From assembly GCA_013822695.1 (NCBI GenBank), contig PNKW01000030.1, positions 1-33,826 of the forward strand: DNA of 33,826 bases, read 5' to 3'. Positions 7,366 to 15,390 of this stretch are shown one piece after another; positions within the stretch are counted from its first letter, which is position 1; each line of letters starts with the position of its first letter. The notes under the pieces were generated by a model, which saw only the letters and a program-made list of their open reading frames with translations, searched no databases and was not told the origin of the DNA. Both the position numbers and the translations under genes were made by a program. The DNA is from Erythrobacter sp. GTDB taxonomy: Bacteria; Pseudomonadota; Alphaproteobacteria; Sphingomonadales; Sphingomonadaceae.

Positions 7366-8148
7366 ATGACCACCGAATCCGCGCCACAGGGTATTCCCGC
7401 CGCCACCATCATCATCTTCCGCAATGCCCCCGATGGCGGCGCGCCGGAGGTGCTGATGACCGTGCGCTCGCGCAACATGACCTTTGCCGGCGGGATGGCG
7501 GTGTTTCCCGGCGGGCGGGTCGATCCTGCCGACTACGAACTCGGCGAGGCAGTCGCCGCCGCGCACGGCCTCGCGCCCGATGAAGCCGCGCACCAGATCG
7601 CCGCGGTGCGCGAGACGCTGGAAGAGACCGGCCTCGCGCTCGGCTTGTCGGGCGAGATCAATGCCGCCAGCGCCGATGCCGCGCGCACAATGCTCGCAGA
7701 GTGCGGCGCGCTCGCGCCGGTGCTGGCAGCCTTCGGCTGGCAACTCGACCTTGCCCAGATCACGCCCTTTGCCCGCTGGTTTCCGAAGAACGAGGCGATC
7801 GCGCGGGTCTATGACACGCGCTTCTACCTCGCCGATCTCGGCACCGGAGCGGTCGACGTGTCGATCGATCATGCCGAAAACACCCACCTGTTCTGGACCA
7901 CGGCGCAGGGCGCGCTCGATGCGGCCGAGCGGGGCGAGATCAAACTGATCTTCCCCACTCGCCGCAACCTCGAACGCCTCGCTCTGTTCGCCAGCTTCGC
8001 CGAGGCCCGCGCCCAGGCCGAGGCGATCCCCGTGCGCACGATCATGCCGCAGGTGATCGAGCAGGACGGCAAGCCATGGCTGACGATCCTCGCCGATGCG
8101 GGTTATCCCGTGACGGGCGAACTGCTGGAAACGGTCGCGCGCGGATAG
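7366..8148 (+). CDS. NUDIX hydrolase, NUDT19-like
   Basis: A 260-aa NUDIX-fold pyrophosphatase. It starts with IPAATIIIFRNAPDGGAPEVLMTVRSRNMTFAGGMAVFPGGRVDPAD. The catalytic helix part of the NUDIX box is AAVRETLEETGLAL (REUxEExGU). Between the box glycine and RE there are about 19 more residues than in the classic motif, an insertion known for the NUDT19-type coenzyme-A/nucleotide pyrophosphatases. The C-terminal part with WFPKNEAIARVYDTRFYLA and FPTRRNLERLALFAS also fits that group. I chose the ATG at 7366 (MTTESAPQGIP), since the frame's first ATG-like start at 7345 adds seven residues without support; neither has a clear ribosome-binding site. The substrate is not predictable. Confidence 0.85.
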   Translation: MTTESAPQGIPAATIIIFRNAPDGGAPEVLMTVRSRNMTFAGGMAVFPGGRVDPADYELGEAVAAAHGLAPDEAAHQIAAVRETLEETGLALGLSGEINAASADAARTMLAECGALAPVLAAFGWQLDLAQITPFARWFPKNEAIARVYDTRFYLADLGTGAVDVSIDHAENTHLFWTTAQGALDAAERGEIKLIFPTRRNLERLALFASFAEARAQAEAIPVRTIMPQVIEQDGKPWLTILADAGYPVTGELLETVARG

Positions 8149-8184
8149 GCGGGGGAGAACGTCGGCAATACCGACCGAAAATGT

Positions 8185-8261
8185 TGGCGCGCCCGGCAGG
8201 ACTCGAACCTGCTGCCTCAAGATTAGAAGTCTCGCGCTCTATCCAGATGAGCTACGGGCGC
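8185..8261 (-). tRNA. trnR: tRNA-Arg (anticodon TCT)
   Basis: On the minus strand the cloverleaf reads: acceptor GCGCCCG (pairs with CGGGCGC), D-arm GCTC..GAGC, anticodon stem CGAGA/TCTTG around the loop CTTCTAA (anticodon TCT), a short variable region, T-arm GCAGG-TTCGAGT-CCTGC, discriminator G and an encoded CCA. Total 77 nt. A small dyad (8161-8175, GTCGG-CAATA-CCGAC) lies between it and the convergent NUDIX gene. Confidence 0.97.
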
Positions 8262-8323
8262 GCAACGCAAGTGGCCATTAGCGTGCTTTGCGCGCCATGG
8301 GAATCGCGCTAACCGTCCGGACG

Positions 8324-9211
8324 ATGGAAAACTCCGCCCCAGCGCAATCGCCTGCCGATCCCGCCGCCGCCTTCGACCGCGATCCCACTGACGGGATCGT
8401 CGCCACGGCCCACGCCCCGGTGACCTTCCGTTACTACGATCTGGTGATGGCGGGGTTCGTCACCATCCTGCTGCTCTCCAACATCATCGGCGCGGCCAAG
8501 CTCACCTTCGTCAGCGTGCCGTTCTGGCCGGAAGGCTGGTGGCCGGCGCCCGACGGGACCTTCATCTACGGCGCGGGGATCCTGTTCTTCCCATTGGGCT
8601 ACGTCATTGGTGACGTGCTGACCGAGATCTACGGCTTTGCCAAGGCGCGCCGGGTGATCTGGGTGGGCACGGCGGCGATGATTTTCCTCGCCTTCATGTC
8701 CTATGTCGTCACCGCGCTGCCCCCGTTCGGCGGGTGGGAATGTGCCGCAAGCGGCTTCGGGGGCGAGCGGCCGCCCACCTCCAGCACCGACCCGGCGATC
8801 CCCGGCGGGGCGATCTGCCAGATGACCTATGACAGCGTGTTCGGCAGCACATGGCGCATCGTCGTCGCCTCGATCACCGCGTTCTGGGCCGGCGAATTCG
8901 TCAATTCCTTCGTGCTTGCCAAGATGAAGGTCTGGACCAAGGGCCGCGCCTTGTGGAGCCGCACCATCGGTTCGACCTTTGTCGGGCAGGCGGTCGACAG
9001 CCTGATCTTCTACCCCGTCGCCTTCCTCGGGATCTGGACGACCGAGGCGGTGGTGACGGTGATGATCACCAACTGGGCGCTGAAGGTGGTGTGGGAAGCG
9101 GTGCTGACGCCGGTCACCTATGCGGTGGTGAACCGGCTGAAAAAGGCCGAGGGCGTCGACCTCTACGACATCGACACCGACTTCTCGCCCTTCGGCAGCA
9201 AGAAGAAGTGA
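8324..9211 (+). CDS. yhhQ: Queuosine precursor transporter, YhhQ/VUT family
   Basis: A 295-aa polytopic inner-membrane protein. The family signature GAGILFFPLGYVIGDVLTEIYGFAKARRVIWVG is present, followed by WAGEFVNSFVLAKMKVWTKGRALWSRTIGSTFVGQAVDSLIFYPVAF, with about six hydrophobic segments. The family (E. coli YhhQ) imports preQ0/preQ1 for queuosine modification of tRNA. Between the third and fourth helices is a longer loop with Cys (ECAASGFGGERPPTSS...GAICQM), larger than in E. coli YhhQ. The ATG at 8324 (MENSAPAQ) is preferred; in-frame ATGs at 8288 and 8297 lie very close to the tRNA 5' end at 8261. It converges with ppx. Confidence 0.88.
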   Translation: MENSAPAQSPADPAAAFDRDPTDGIVATAHAPVTFRYYDLVMAGFVTILLLSNIIGAAKLTFVSVPFWPEGWWPAPDGTFIYGAGILFFPLGYVIGDVLTEIYGFAKARRVIWVGTAAMIFLAFMSYVVTALPPFGGWECAASGFGGERPPTSSTDPAIPGGAICQMTYDSVFGSTWRIVVASITAFWAGEFVNSFVLAKMKVWTKGRALWSRTIGSTFVGQAVDSLIFYPVAFLGIWTTEAVVTVMITNWALKVVWEAVLTPVTYAVVNRLKKAEGVDLYDIDTDFSPFGSKKK

Positions 9212-9216
9212 TCTGT

Positions 9217-9252
9217 TTTCGGCCACCTTCGGTGGCGCAGACCTCCCGCCCC
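9217..9252. repeat. 36-bp dispersed repeat, copy 1 of 2
   Basis: An exact 36-bp match to 13175-13210 in the same orientation. It contains a 6-bp stem hairpin GCCACC-TTC-GGTGGC followed by GCAGACCTCCCGCCCC. It lies between the convergent yhhQ and ppx genes, 5 bp after the yhhQ stop. It may serve as a 3'-end stem-loop or be a small dispersed element. Confidence 0.8.
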
Positions 9253-9266
9253 AGCGCGAAACGAGC

Positions 9267-10808
9267 CTACATCACGATTTCGTCGACGATATCGACCCGC
9301 CAGCCGAGCCCCAGCCGTCCGGCGAGCAGCTTCAGATCCTTCTCGGTCGGCGCACCGAACAGCGCCGCGTGGCTGGCCGCAAGTTCGAGCACCAGCGCGC
9401 TCTCCTCCACCCGCAACCGGCTGACTTCGAGCGAGCGAGCGCTCTGCCCGCCGAGCCTGCGCCCCAGCCGCAGCGCGAGGCCCCAGCGCACCGCTTCCTC
9501 CAGCGCCTCCTCGCTGGCAAGCGCGCGCACTTCGGTGGGCAGCGCCAGCTGGTTGCCATTGGCCGAAATCGCCGCGGCCAGCATCGCCCGGCCCTTGCCG
9601 TCGATCCCGATCCAGCGCTTGTGCAGCGCCCAGTTGATCGCCTGCGGCAGGCGGATGTTGGGCTCGATCTGCATCGAGGCGAGCGCGAGCATCGTTGCTG
9701 CCAATCGCAGGCGCTCCGAGCCGTGGCCACGCGCGGGCGCGGCATCGAGCGTCCATGCCGCCATCCGCGCGGCCAGCGTCGCCTGACTGGCGCGCTGCGC
9801 GGCGAAGACTGCCACCCCGGCCAGCAGCGGATCCTGGGTGCGGGTATGCTCGGGCAGGCGGTCGTAAAGCAGCCCCTCGCGCAGACCCCACGAGGAGAAC
9901 ACCACGCGCTCCGGCGCCAGCCGCGCGAGCAGCGCCTGGAGCAGCACCGCGGCATCGGGCAGCTTTTCGGCGCGCATCGTGCTGATCCGCTCGCGGGTCC
10001 TGATCGCGTCGCTCTCGCTCGCCGATAGCGCAATCGCCAGCTCCAGCGCGCCCGCGCCATCGAGCTCGAAGCCATGCGGATCGCTCAGCGGCCAGCCTTT
10101 GGCCGCCATCGCATAGACCGCCATCGCCCGCCACGTGCCGCCGACCAGATAGAGCGCGCCGTTTTCGGCCGGCGGGTTCCCGGCCAGATCCCAGCCCGCC
10201 TTGCGGATCGCCTTGTCGAGCGACTTCTTCATCTCGCCCGCGCTCGTCTTGGGATTCTTGCCGCGGTGTTCCGGCAGGCGCAGCGTGCCGAGCGGAAGCG
10301 AGCTGGCCCCCTCGCAGGCCCGGCCCGCGACCCGCACCAGCTCGAGGCTGCCGCCGCCGAGGTCGGCGACGATCCCGCGCGCATCGGGGAAGGCACCAAT
10401 GACGCCGTGGGCGCTCAGCAGCGCCTCTTCCTCACCCGAGATCACCCGCGGTTCGAGCCCGATTGCGCGAAGCTGCGCTACGAAATCCGGGCCGTTCGCC
10501 GCATCGCGCACCGCCGCGGTGGCGACGGTCTCGATATCCTTGATGCCCATGTCGGCAAGCAGCAGCGCGAAGCGTCTGAGCCCGCGCAGCGCCAGCGCCA
10601 TCGCATCATCGGCGAGCCGCCCGGTGGCGGCAATCTCGCGCCCGAGCCTGGCGGTGACCTTCTCGTTCATCAGCACCGTCGGCGCGCGCATGGTGCCGCC
10701 ATAGACGACAAGACGCACCGTATTGGAGCCGATGTCGATAATCGCGCGCTCGCCGCCAGCGCCGCCGATCGCGCCGTTGCGGTCTGCCCGCCGCTTGCCC
10801 CAGATCAT
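9267..10808 (-). CDS. ppx: Exopolyphosphatase, Ppx/GppA family
   Basis: A 513-aa ASKHA-fold phosphatase that removes terminal phosphate from polyphosphate (or from pppGpp). The phosphate-1 loop IIDIGSNTVRLVVYGG is at residues 23-38. GEEEALLSAHGVIGAF and the phosphate-2 motif GIVADLGGGSLELVRV follow at about residues 125-160. A helical HD-like C-terminal half gives the usual long Ppx length. The ATG at 10808 overlaps the ppk stop as ATGA, indicating translational coupling with polyphosphate kinase. The polyphosphate role is preferred over GppA because of this pairing. The 3' end faces yhhQ across a 55-bp gap holding a 36-bp repeat. Confidence 0.93.
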   Translation of the reverse strand: MIWGKRRADRNGAIGGAGGERAIIDIGSNTVRLVVYGGTMRAPTVLMNEKVTARLGREIAATGRLADDAMALALRGLRRFALLLADMGIKDIETVATAAVRDAANGPDFVAQLRAIGLEPRVISGEEEALLSAHGVIGAFPDARGIVADLGGGSLELVRVAGRACEGASSLPLGTLRLPEHRGKNPKTSAGEMKKSLDKAIRKAGWDLAGNPPAENGALYLVGGTWRAMAVYAMAAKGWPLSDPHGFELDGAGALELAIALSASESDAIRTRERISTMRAEKLPDAAVLLQALLARLAPERVVFSSWGLREGLLYDRLPEHTRTQDPLLAGVAVFAAQRASQATLAARMAAWTLDAAPARGHGSERLRLAATMLALASMQIEPNIRLPQAINWALHKRWIGIDGKGRAMLAAAISANGNQLALPTEVRALASEEALEEAVRWGLALRLGRRLGGQSARSLEVSRLRVEESALVLELAASHAALFGAPTEKDLKLLAGRLGLGWRVDIVDEIVM

Positions 10809-13033
10809 GCCACCGCGCCCTTTCGCAGCGAAAGCTTGGGCACTGCGCCTGCCTCAAGTGCCCCGCCGCGACCCGAGAGCGAGGGATTGGTCATGAAATA
10901 GCGGTGGCAGTTGAAGGGCTTGACGCCTTCCTCGGCCTTCACGCGCGAATAGCTGCCGTCAGGGTGCAGCCACCAGCTTTGCTCGCTGTCGAGCATGTTG
11001 GCGAGCAGCACCTGCTGGAGCACCTGATCGTGCACCGTGCGGTTGAGCACGGGGATCAGCGTCTCGACCCGGCGGTCGAGATTGCGGCTCATCATGTCGG
11101 CAGAGGCGATGAACACGGCCGCCTGCGCGCTCGGCATCGGGTGGCCATTGGCAAAGGCATAGATGCGGCTGTGCTCGAGGAAGCGGCCGATCACCGATTT
11201 GACGCGAATGTTTTCCGAAAGTCCGGTAATCCCGGGCCGCAGGCAGCAGATCCCGCGCACCACCAGTTCGACCTGCACCCCGGCATTGCTCGCGGCATAG
11301 AGCCGGTCGATCATGGCTTCGTCGGTGAGCTGGTTGCACTTCATCCAGATCGCGGCGGGCTTGCCCTTCTGGGCGTTGGCGATCTCGGCATCGATGCGGT
11401 CGTAGATTTCCTGCCGCAGATCGATCGGCGCGATGTGCAGCCGTTCAAGGGCGTGGGGCTCGACATAGCCGGTGACGAAGTTGAACATCTTGGCCGCATC
11501 GCGCCCGAGCTTCGGGTCGGCGGTGAAGAAGCTGAGGTCGGTGTAGATCTTGGCGGTGACGGGGTGGTAATTCCCGGTGCCAAAGTGGCAATAGGTGCGG
11601 AACCCCTCACCCTCGCGCCGCACCACCATGGCGACCTTGGCGTGGGTCTTCCAGTCGGTGAAGCCGTAGATCACCTGCACGCCCGCCCGCTCGAGCTTGC
11701 TCGCCCATTGCAGGTTCTGCTCCTCGTCGAAGCGGGCCTTCAATTCCACCACCGCGGTGACCGACTTGCCGGCCTCGGCCGCCTCGATCAGCGCGCCGAT
11801 CACCGCCGACTGGCTGCCGGCGCGGTAGAGCGTCTGCTTGATCGCCACCACATCGGGATCGACCGCCGCCTGCCGCAGGAAATCGACCACCACCTCAAAG
11901 CTTTCATAGGGGTGGTGGATGACGATGTCTTTTTCGCGGATCGCCGAGAAAACGTCCCCGTCATGCTCGCGAATGCGCTCGGGCAAGCGCGGGGAATAGG
12001 CGTCGAACTTGAGGTCGGGCCGATCCTCGCGGACGATTTCGGCAAGGCCGTCAATGCCGATCATGCCGTCGGTCTTGATCAGCGCGGCCTGGTTGATGCC
12101 GAGCTGGTCGAGCAGCAGGGCTTCGGCGGCCGCATCGAAATCCTCCTCGATCTCGAGCTGGATCACCTGGCCCCGGCGGCGGCGCTGGATCGCGCTGCGG
12201 AAGGTGCGCACGAGGTCTTCGGCCTCTTCGGCGATCTCGATATCGCTGTCGCGCAGCACCCGGAACAACCCGTCCCCCTGGATCGTGAAGCCCGGGAACA
12301 GCGCCTCGGCATAGCGCTGGATCAGCCGCGCGATCGACATGTAGAGCACCCCGCCCCCATTTGATACGGGGCCTGAACCGGCGCCGGTCACCGTATCGGG
12401 CACGCGCACGAAGCGCGGGAGCGCGCTGGGGATCAGCACCATCTCGATCAGCTGTTCGCGCGTCGCATCGCGGGTCAGGGTGAAGAGCAGGCCCATGCCT
12501 TCGTTCTGGACGAAGGGGAACGGGTGCGCAGGGTCCAGCGCCTGCGGGGTGATGATCGGCAGGATTTCGTTGAGGAAGTAGCGCTTGAGCCACTTGTGCA
12601 CCTCGGGGCTGACGCGCTCCTCGTCGGCGACGTGGATGTCGGCCGCGGCGAGCCCGGTGCGCAAGCTGCGCCAGATCGACTGCTGGCGCTGCGAGAGGAT
12701 CGCGAGGGTTTCGCGGATCGCGGTCAGCTGCTGCGCGGGGGAACGGCCGTCAATCGAAGGCGCCTCAAAGCCGCGCTGCACTTGCCCCACGAGCCCGGCG
12801 ACGCGGATCATCATGAATTCATCGAGATTGCTGCCCGAAATCGACAGGAACCGCAGGCGCTCGAGCAGCGGATAGGCCTCGTTGCAGGCCTCGGCCAGCA
12901 CGCGCTGGTTGAACTGGAGCCAGGAAAGCTCGCGGTTGAAATAGGGAGATTCGTCCGGGCCCAGAACCGCCATCTGGGTTGAGGCCGCCGCGCTGGCGGG
13001 CGCGGGGTCGGTGCCGGTCGGTGACGTGCTCAT
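10805..13033 (-). CDS. ppk: Polyphosphate kinase 1
   Basis: A 742-aa PPK1, which polymerises the gamma phosphate of ATP into polyphosphate. The N-terminus has SPYFNRELSWLQFNQRVLAEA and SGSNLDEFMMIRVAGL. The autophosphorylated histidine corresponding to E. coli H435 is H483 in RTYCHFGTGNYHPVTAKIYTDLSFFT. RGICCLRPGITGLSENIRVKSVIGRFLEHSRIYAFANG belongs to the C-terminal catalytic domain. The start at 13033 (MSTSPTG) is chosen because AGGGAAG lies just before it; the open frame extends to 13111 without such a site. The last codons overlap ppx (ATGA). A 198-bp gap separates it from virB11, so it probably has its own promoter, though read-through from the T4SS operon is possible. Confidence 0.97.
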   Translation of the reverse strand: MSTSPTGTDPAPASAAASTQMAVLGPDESPYFNRELSWLQFNQRVLAEACNEAYPLLERLRFLSISGSNLDEFMMIRVAGLVGQVQRGFEAPSIDGRSPAQQLTAIRETLAILSQRQQSIWRSLRTGLAAADIHVADEERVSPEVHKWLKRYFLNEILPIITPQALDPAHPFPFVQNEGMGLLFTLTRDATREQLIEMVLIPSALPRFVRVPDTVTGAGSGPVSNGGGVLYMSIARLIQRYAEALFPGFTIQGDGLFRVLRDSDIEIAEEAEDLVRTFRSAIQRRRRGQVIQLEIEEDFDAAAEALLLDQLGINQAALIKTDGMIGIDGLAEIVREDRPDLKFDAYSPRLPERIREHDGDVFSAIREKDIVIHHPYESFEVVVDFLRQAAVDPDVVAIKQTLYRAGSQSAVIGALIEAAEAGKSVTAVVELKARFDEEQNLQWASKLERAGVQVIYGFTDWKTHAKVAMVVRREGEGFRTYCHFGTGNYHPVTAKIYTDLSFFTADPKLGRDAAKMFNFVTGYVEPHALERLHIAPIDLRQEIYDRIDAEIANAQKGKPAAIWMKCNQLTDEAMIDRLYAASNAGVQVELVVRGICCLRPGITGLSENIRVKSVIGRFLEHSRIYAFANGHPMPSAQAAVFIASADMMSRNLDRRVETLIPVLNRTVHDQVLQQVLLANMLDSEQSWWLHPDGSYSRVKAEEGVKPFNCHRYFMTNPSLSGRGGALEAGAVPKLSLRKGAVA

Positions 13034-13174
13034 CGCTTCCCTGTCCCGCCTGTCGCCGCAGGATTGCGGAGCAGGTCTTGTCTCGCGCGCCATGATGCGC
13101 CGGTCGCGCATGTGTTCGCAAGCGGCTTGCGTGTAAATGCGAAGGAGGCGATTGTCACATAATCGTCAATCCGG

Positions 13175-13210
13175 TTTCGGCCACCTTCGGTGGCGCAGAC
13201 CTCCCGCCCC
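13175..13210. repeat. 36-bp dispersed repeat, copy 2 of 2
   Basis: Identical to 9217-9252 over 36 bp. It sits in the virB11-ppk gap, 22 bp beyond the virB11 stop, so on the minus strand its small hairpin would lie in the virB operon's 3' untranslated region. Flanking bases differ from copy 1. Confidence 0.8.
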
Positions 13211-13231
13211 GCGCGTCAGCGCGACCGCGAA

Positions 13232-14239
13232 TCAAACAAGACTGCGGCTGTCGGCGATCGCCGTGATCCCGCGCTTCCCGTTTGCATCGCGGCCAAGCTG
13301 CACGAGCACGTCGATCACGCTCGCGGCATAGGCGATGGTGTCCGAACGGGTGAGGCCGATGCCGGTCTGCATCACCATCAGCGACAGTTGTTCCAATGCC
13401 CCGCGCAGGGAGTTGGCGTGAATCGTCGAGAAGCTGCCCGGGTGCCCCGTGTTGATCGCGCGCAGGAAGCTGACGCTTTCGGCACCGCGCAATTCGCCCA
13501 GCACGATGCGATCCGGGCGCAGGCGCAGCGCGGCTTGCAGCAGTTCGTTGGCGGTGACCTTGGCCTCGCCAAGCTCGCCCTTGACCGCGACCAGGCCGAC
13601 CGCGTTTTCGCCCGGGAAACGCAGCTCGGGCGTATCCTCCACCAGCACCACGCGCTCTTCCGGCGGAATTTCGCCGAGCATGGCGTTCAAGAAGGTGGTC
13701 TTGCCGGTGCTGGTGCCGCCCGAGATCAGGATCGTGCGCCGCGCGCGGATCGCAGCGCGCAGGTAGGCGATCGGTTGGACCTGCGGATCGGGCAGGTCGA
13801 ACTGCATCTCGCCCACCAGCGGCCCGGTGTCATAGGCATCGAGCGGCAGATCGAGGCGGCGGTGGCGGCGGATCGCCATCACCCAGTGCTTGCGGCTCGC
13901 CGGCGGCCCGCAGAACTGCACGCGCGCGCCATCGGGCAGCGTCGCGCCGAGCAGCGGATGCTCGCGGTTGATCCCCTGGTGGCTGACGCGCGCGACCTGC
14001 TCGGCGAGGCGTTGCACCAGCCGGTCGTCGATCTCGGGCGTCTCGATGCGCTGCATGCCCGGGCTGGCGGCATCCTCGATCCACACCTCGCCCGGACGGT
14101 TGACCATGATCTCGGTTACGGTGTCGCGTTCGAGCCAGCGGCGGAAGGGCGCGAGATAGGCGTCGAGATAGACGCTCCGCTCGGAGGTGAGCGGCACCGC
14201 CCCCTCCCCTTCGCCAATCCGGTGCACGTCCGCGCTCAC
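13232..14239 (-). CDS. virB11: T4SS ATPase VirB11
   Basis: A 335-aa hexameric traffic ATPase of the secretion-ATPase family, which powers pilus assembly and substrate transfer from the inner face of the membrane. The N-terminal domain has DTVTEIMVNRPGEVWIED. The Walker A motif GGTSTGKTTFLNAML is near residues 168-182. An Asp box/Walker B region RVVLVEDTPELRF..LQAALRLRPDRIVLGELRGAESVSFLRAINTGHPGSFSTIHANS carries the His box. All motifs are intact. It is the last T4SS gene, starting 5 bp after the virB10 stop. Confidence 0.96.
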   Translation of the reverse strand: MSADVHRIGEGEGAVPLTSERSVYLDAYLAPFRRWLERDTVTEIMVNRPGEVWIEDAASPGMQRIETPEIDDRLVQRLAEQVARVSHQGINREHPLLGATLPDGARVQFCGPPASRKHWVMAIRRHRRLDLPLDAYDTGPLVGEMQFDLPDPQVQPIAYLRAAIRARRTILISGGTSTGKTTFLNAMLGEIPPEERVVLVEDTPELRFPGENAVGLVAVKGELGEAKVTANELLQAALRLRPDRIVLGELRGAESVSFLRAINTGHPGSFSTIHANSLRGALEQLSLMVMQTGIGLTRSDTIAYAASVIDVLVQLGRDANGKRGITAIADSRSLV

Positions 14240-14244
14240 AAGAG

Positions 14245-15390
14245 TCAGCCGACCGAGCTGAAATCGAGATCGCGCGCGGTGAAGACGCGGATCGGCTCGC
14301 CCATCTTGACGCGGATGGTCGGGCTGATCTGGCCTTGCTGCTGCACCGCCGAATTGGCCGCGCTCTGCGCGCTGCCCGCAACCAGCACGCCGCCGATCCC
14401 GCCGGTCGCGACCGCGCCGAGGCCGCCGACGACCGAAAGCAGCAGGCCCGAGCCGAAGCGCTTGAAGAAGTGGCTGTTGACGTCGCCCTCAAGCCCCGTC
14501 GCCCCGTCAAAGCTGACCGCAGGCGAGGCGAGATTGACCGATACGCCATCGGGGCGGATCAGCCGCGTCCAGATCACATAGGCGCGGCGCTGTCCCTGCT
14601 CCACGCCCGCGCGATACTGGCCGATCAGGCGCGAGGAACGCGGGACGAGCACGCGCTTGCCATCGAAGCTGCGCACGTCCTGGCTCACCACGGCGCGGAC
14701 ATAGCCCGGGACGTCGGTGTTGATCGCGGTTTCGAGGATCGCGGGGATCAGCGTGCCCTCGGTCACGGTGGTCGAGGGGTTGTTCATCGCGCGCGCCTGC
14801 GCGGGCGCGCCGCCGACGCCGCCGATGCTGCTGGCGAAAGCCGCCGCGCCGCCGGTTCCGGCCACGGCGCCCGCAGGCGTGCCCGGCGGGGGGGCGGAGG
14901 CCGGGCCAGCGACATTGACGCCGCGCGCGGTGCTGGAATCGAACTGCAGCAGCGGACTGGAGTAAGGATTGGCGGCGGGCACGCTCGCCACGCCGGGGTT
15001 GCCGGCAAAGACCGGCGCGGGCGCGGGATCGGCCTGCAGCGCGACGGCCGGGGCGGGCTGTGCCTGCGCGGGATCGACCATCGGCTGGGCGGGCTGCATC
15101 GGCGGCACGGCCGTGGCAGGCGCGACGGCGGGGTTGCCGATCCCCTGCGGTTCGGCCGTGCGCGCGGCGTTCATGGCCCAGAAGGTCACCGCGCCAAGCA
15201 GGCCGACCACGGCGACGCCAGCGGCGAGGCCCACGCCGTCACCCTTGGCCTTGCGATCGGTAACCGCGGGGAAGGCCGCGCGGCTGGCGAGGTCGATGAT
15301 CTCCGCGCTTTCGCGGGTGCGCGGATCGACCGCGCCCTCGCCCAAGTCTCCGGAGCCCTTTTTGGGCGGCAAACGCATGGCCAGACGCAT
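14245..15390 (-). CDS. virB10: T4SS core-complex protein VirB10/TrbI
   Basis: A 381-aa protein bridging inner and outer membrane. A cytoplasmic N-terminus of about 50 residues is followed by one membrane helix (GVGLAAGVAVVGLLGAVTFWAM, about residues 53-74). Next is a long Pro/Ala-rich periplasmic linker, then the TrbI domain with GTLIPAILETAINTDVPGYVRAVVSQDVRSFDGKRVLVPRSSRLIGQYRAG and QGQRRAYVIWTRLIRPDGVSVNLASPAVSFDGATGLEGDVNSHFFKRFGSG. A Gly/Ala-rich antenna-like stretch (LLSVVGGLGAVATGGIGG) is present. It overlaps the virB9 stop by 1 nt. Its length suits the shorter VirB10 group. Confidence 0.95.
   Translation of the reverse strand: MRLAMRLPPKKGSGDLGEGAVDPRTRESAEIIDLASRAAFPAVTDRKAKGDGVGLAAGVAVVGLLGAVTFWAMNAARTAEPQGIGNPAVAPATAVPPMQPAQPMVDPAQAQPAPAVALQADPAPAPVFAGNPGVASVPAANPYSSPLLQFDSSTARGVNVAGPASAPPPGTPAGAVAGTGGAAAFASSIGGVGGAPAQARAMNNPSTTVTEGTLIPAILETAINTDVPGYVRAVVSQDVRSFDGKRVLVPRSSRLIGQYRAGVEQGQRRAYVIWTRLIRPDGVSVNLASPAVSFDGATGLEGDVNSHFFKRFGSGLLLSVVGGLGAVATGGIGGVLVAGSAQSAANSAVQQQGQISPTIRVKMGEPIRVFTARDLDFSSVG

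Noticed and set aside
10904..12364. 486-codon plus-strand frame
   Set aside because: Antisense shadow of ppk, whose minus-strand protein is clearly PPK1; such long shadows are common at this GC content.
13152..13169. Possible Pho box TTGTCAC-ATAA-TCGTCAA near ppk
   Set aside because: Only about 9 of 14 positions match, and it faces away from ppk; too weak to report as a site.
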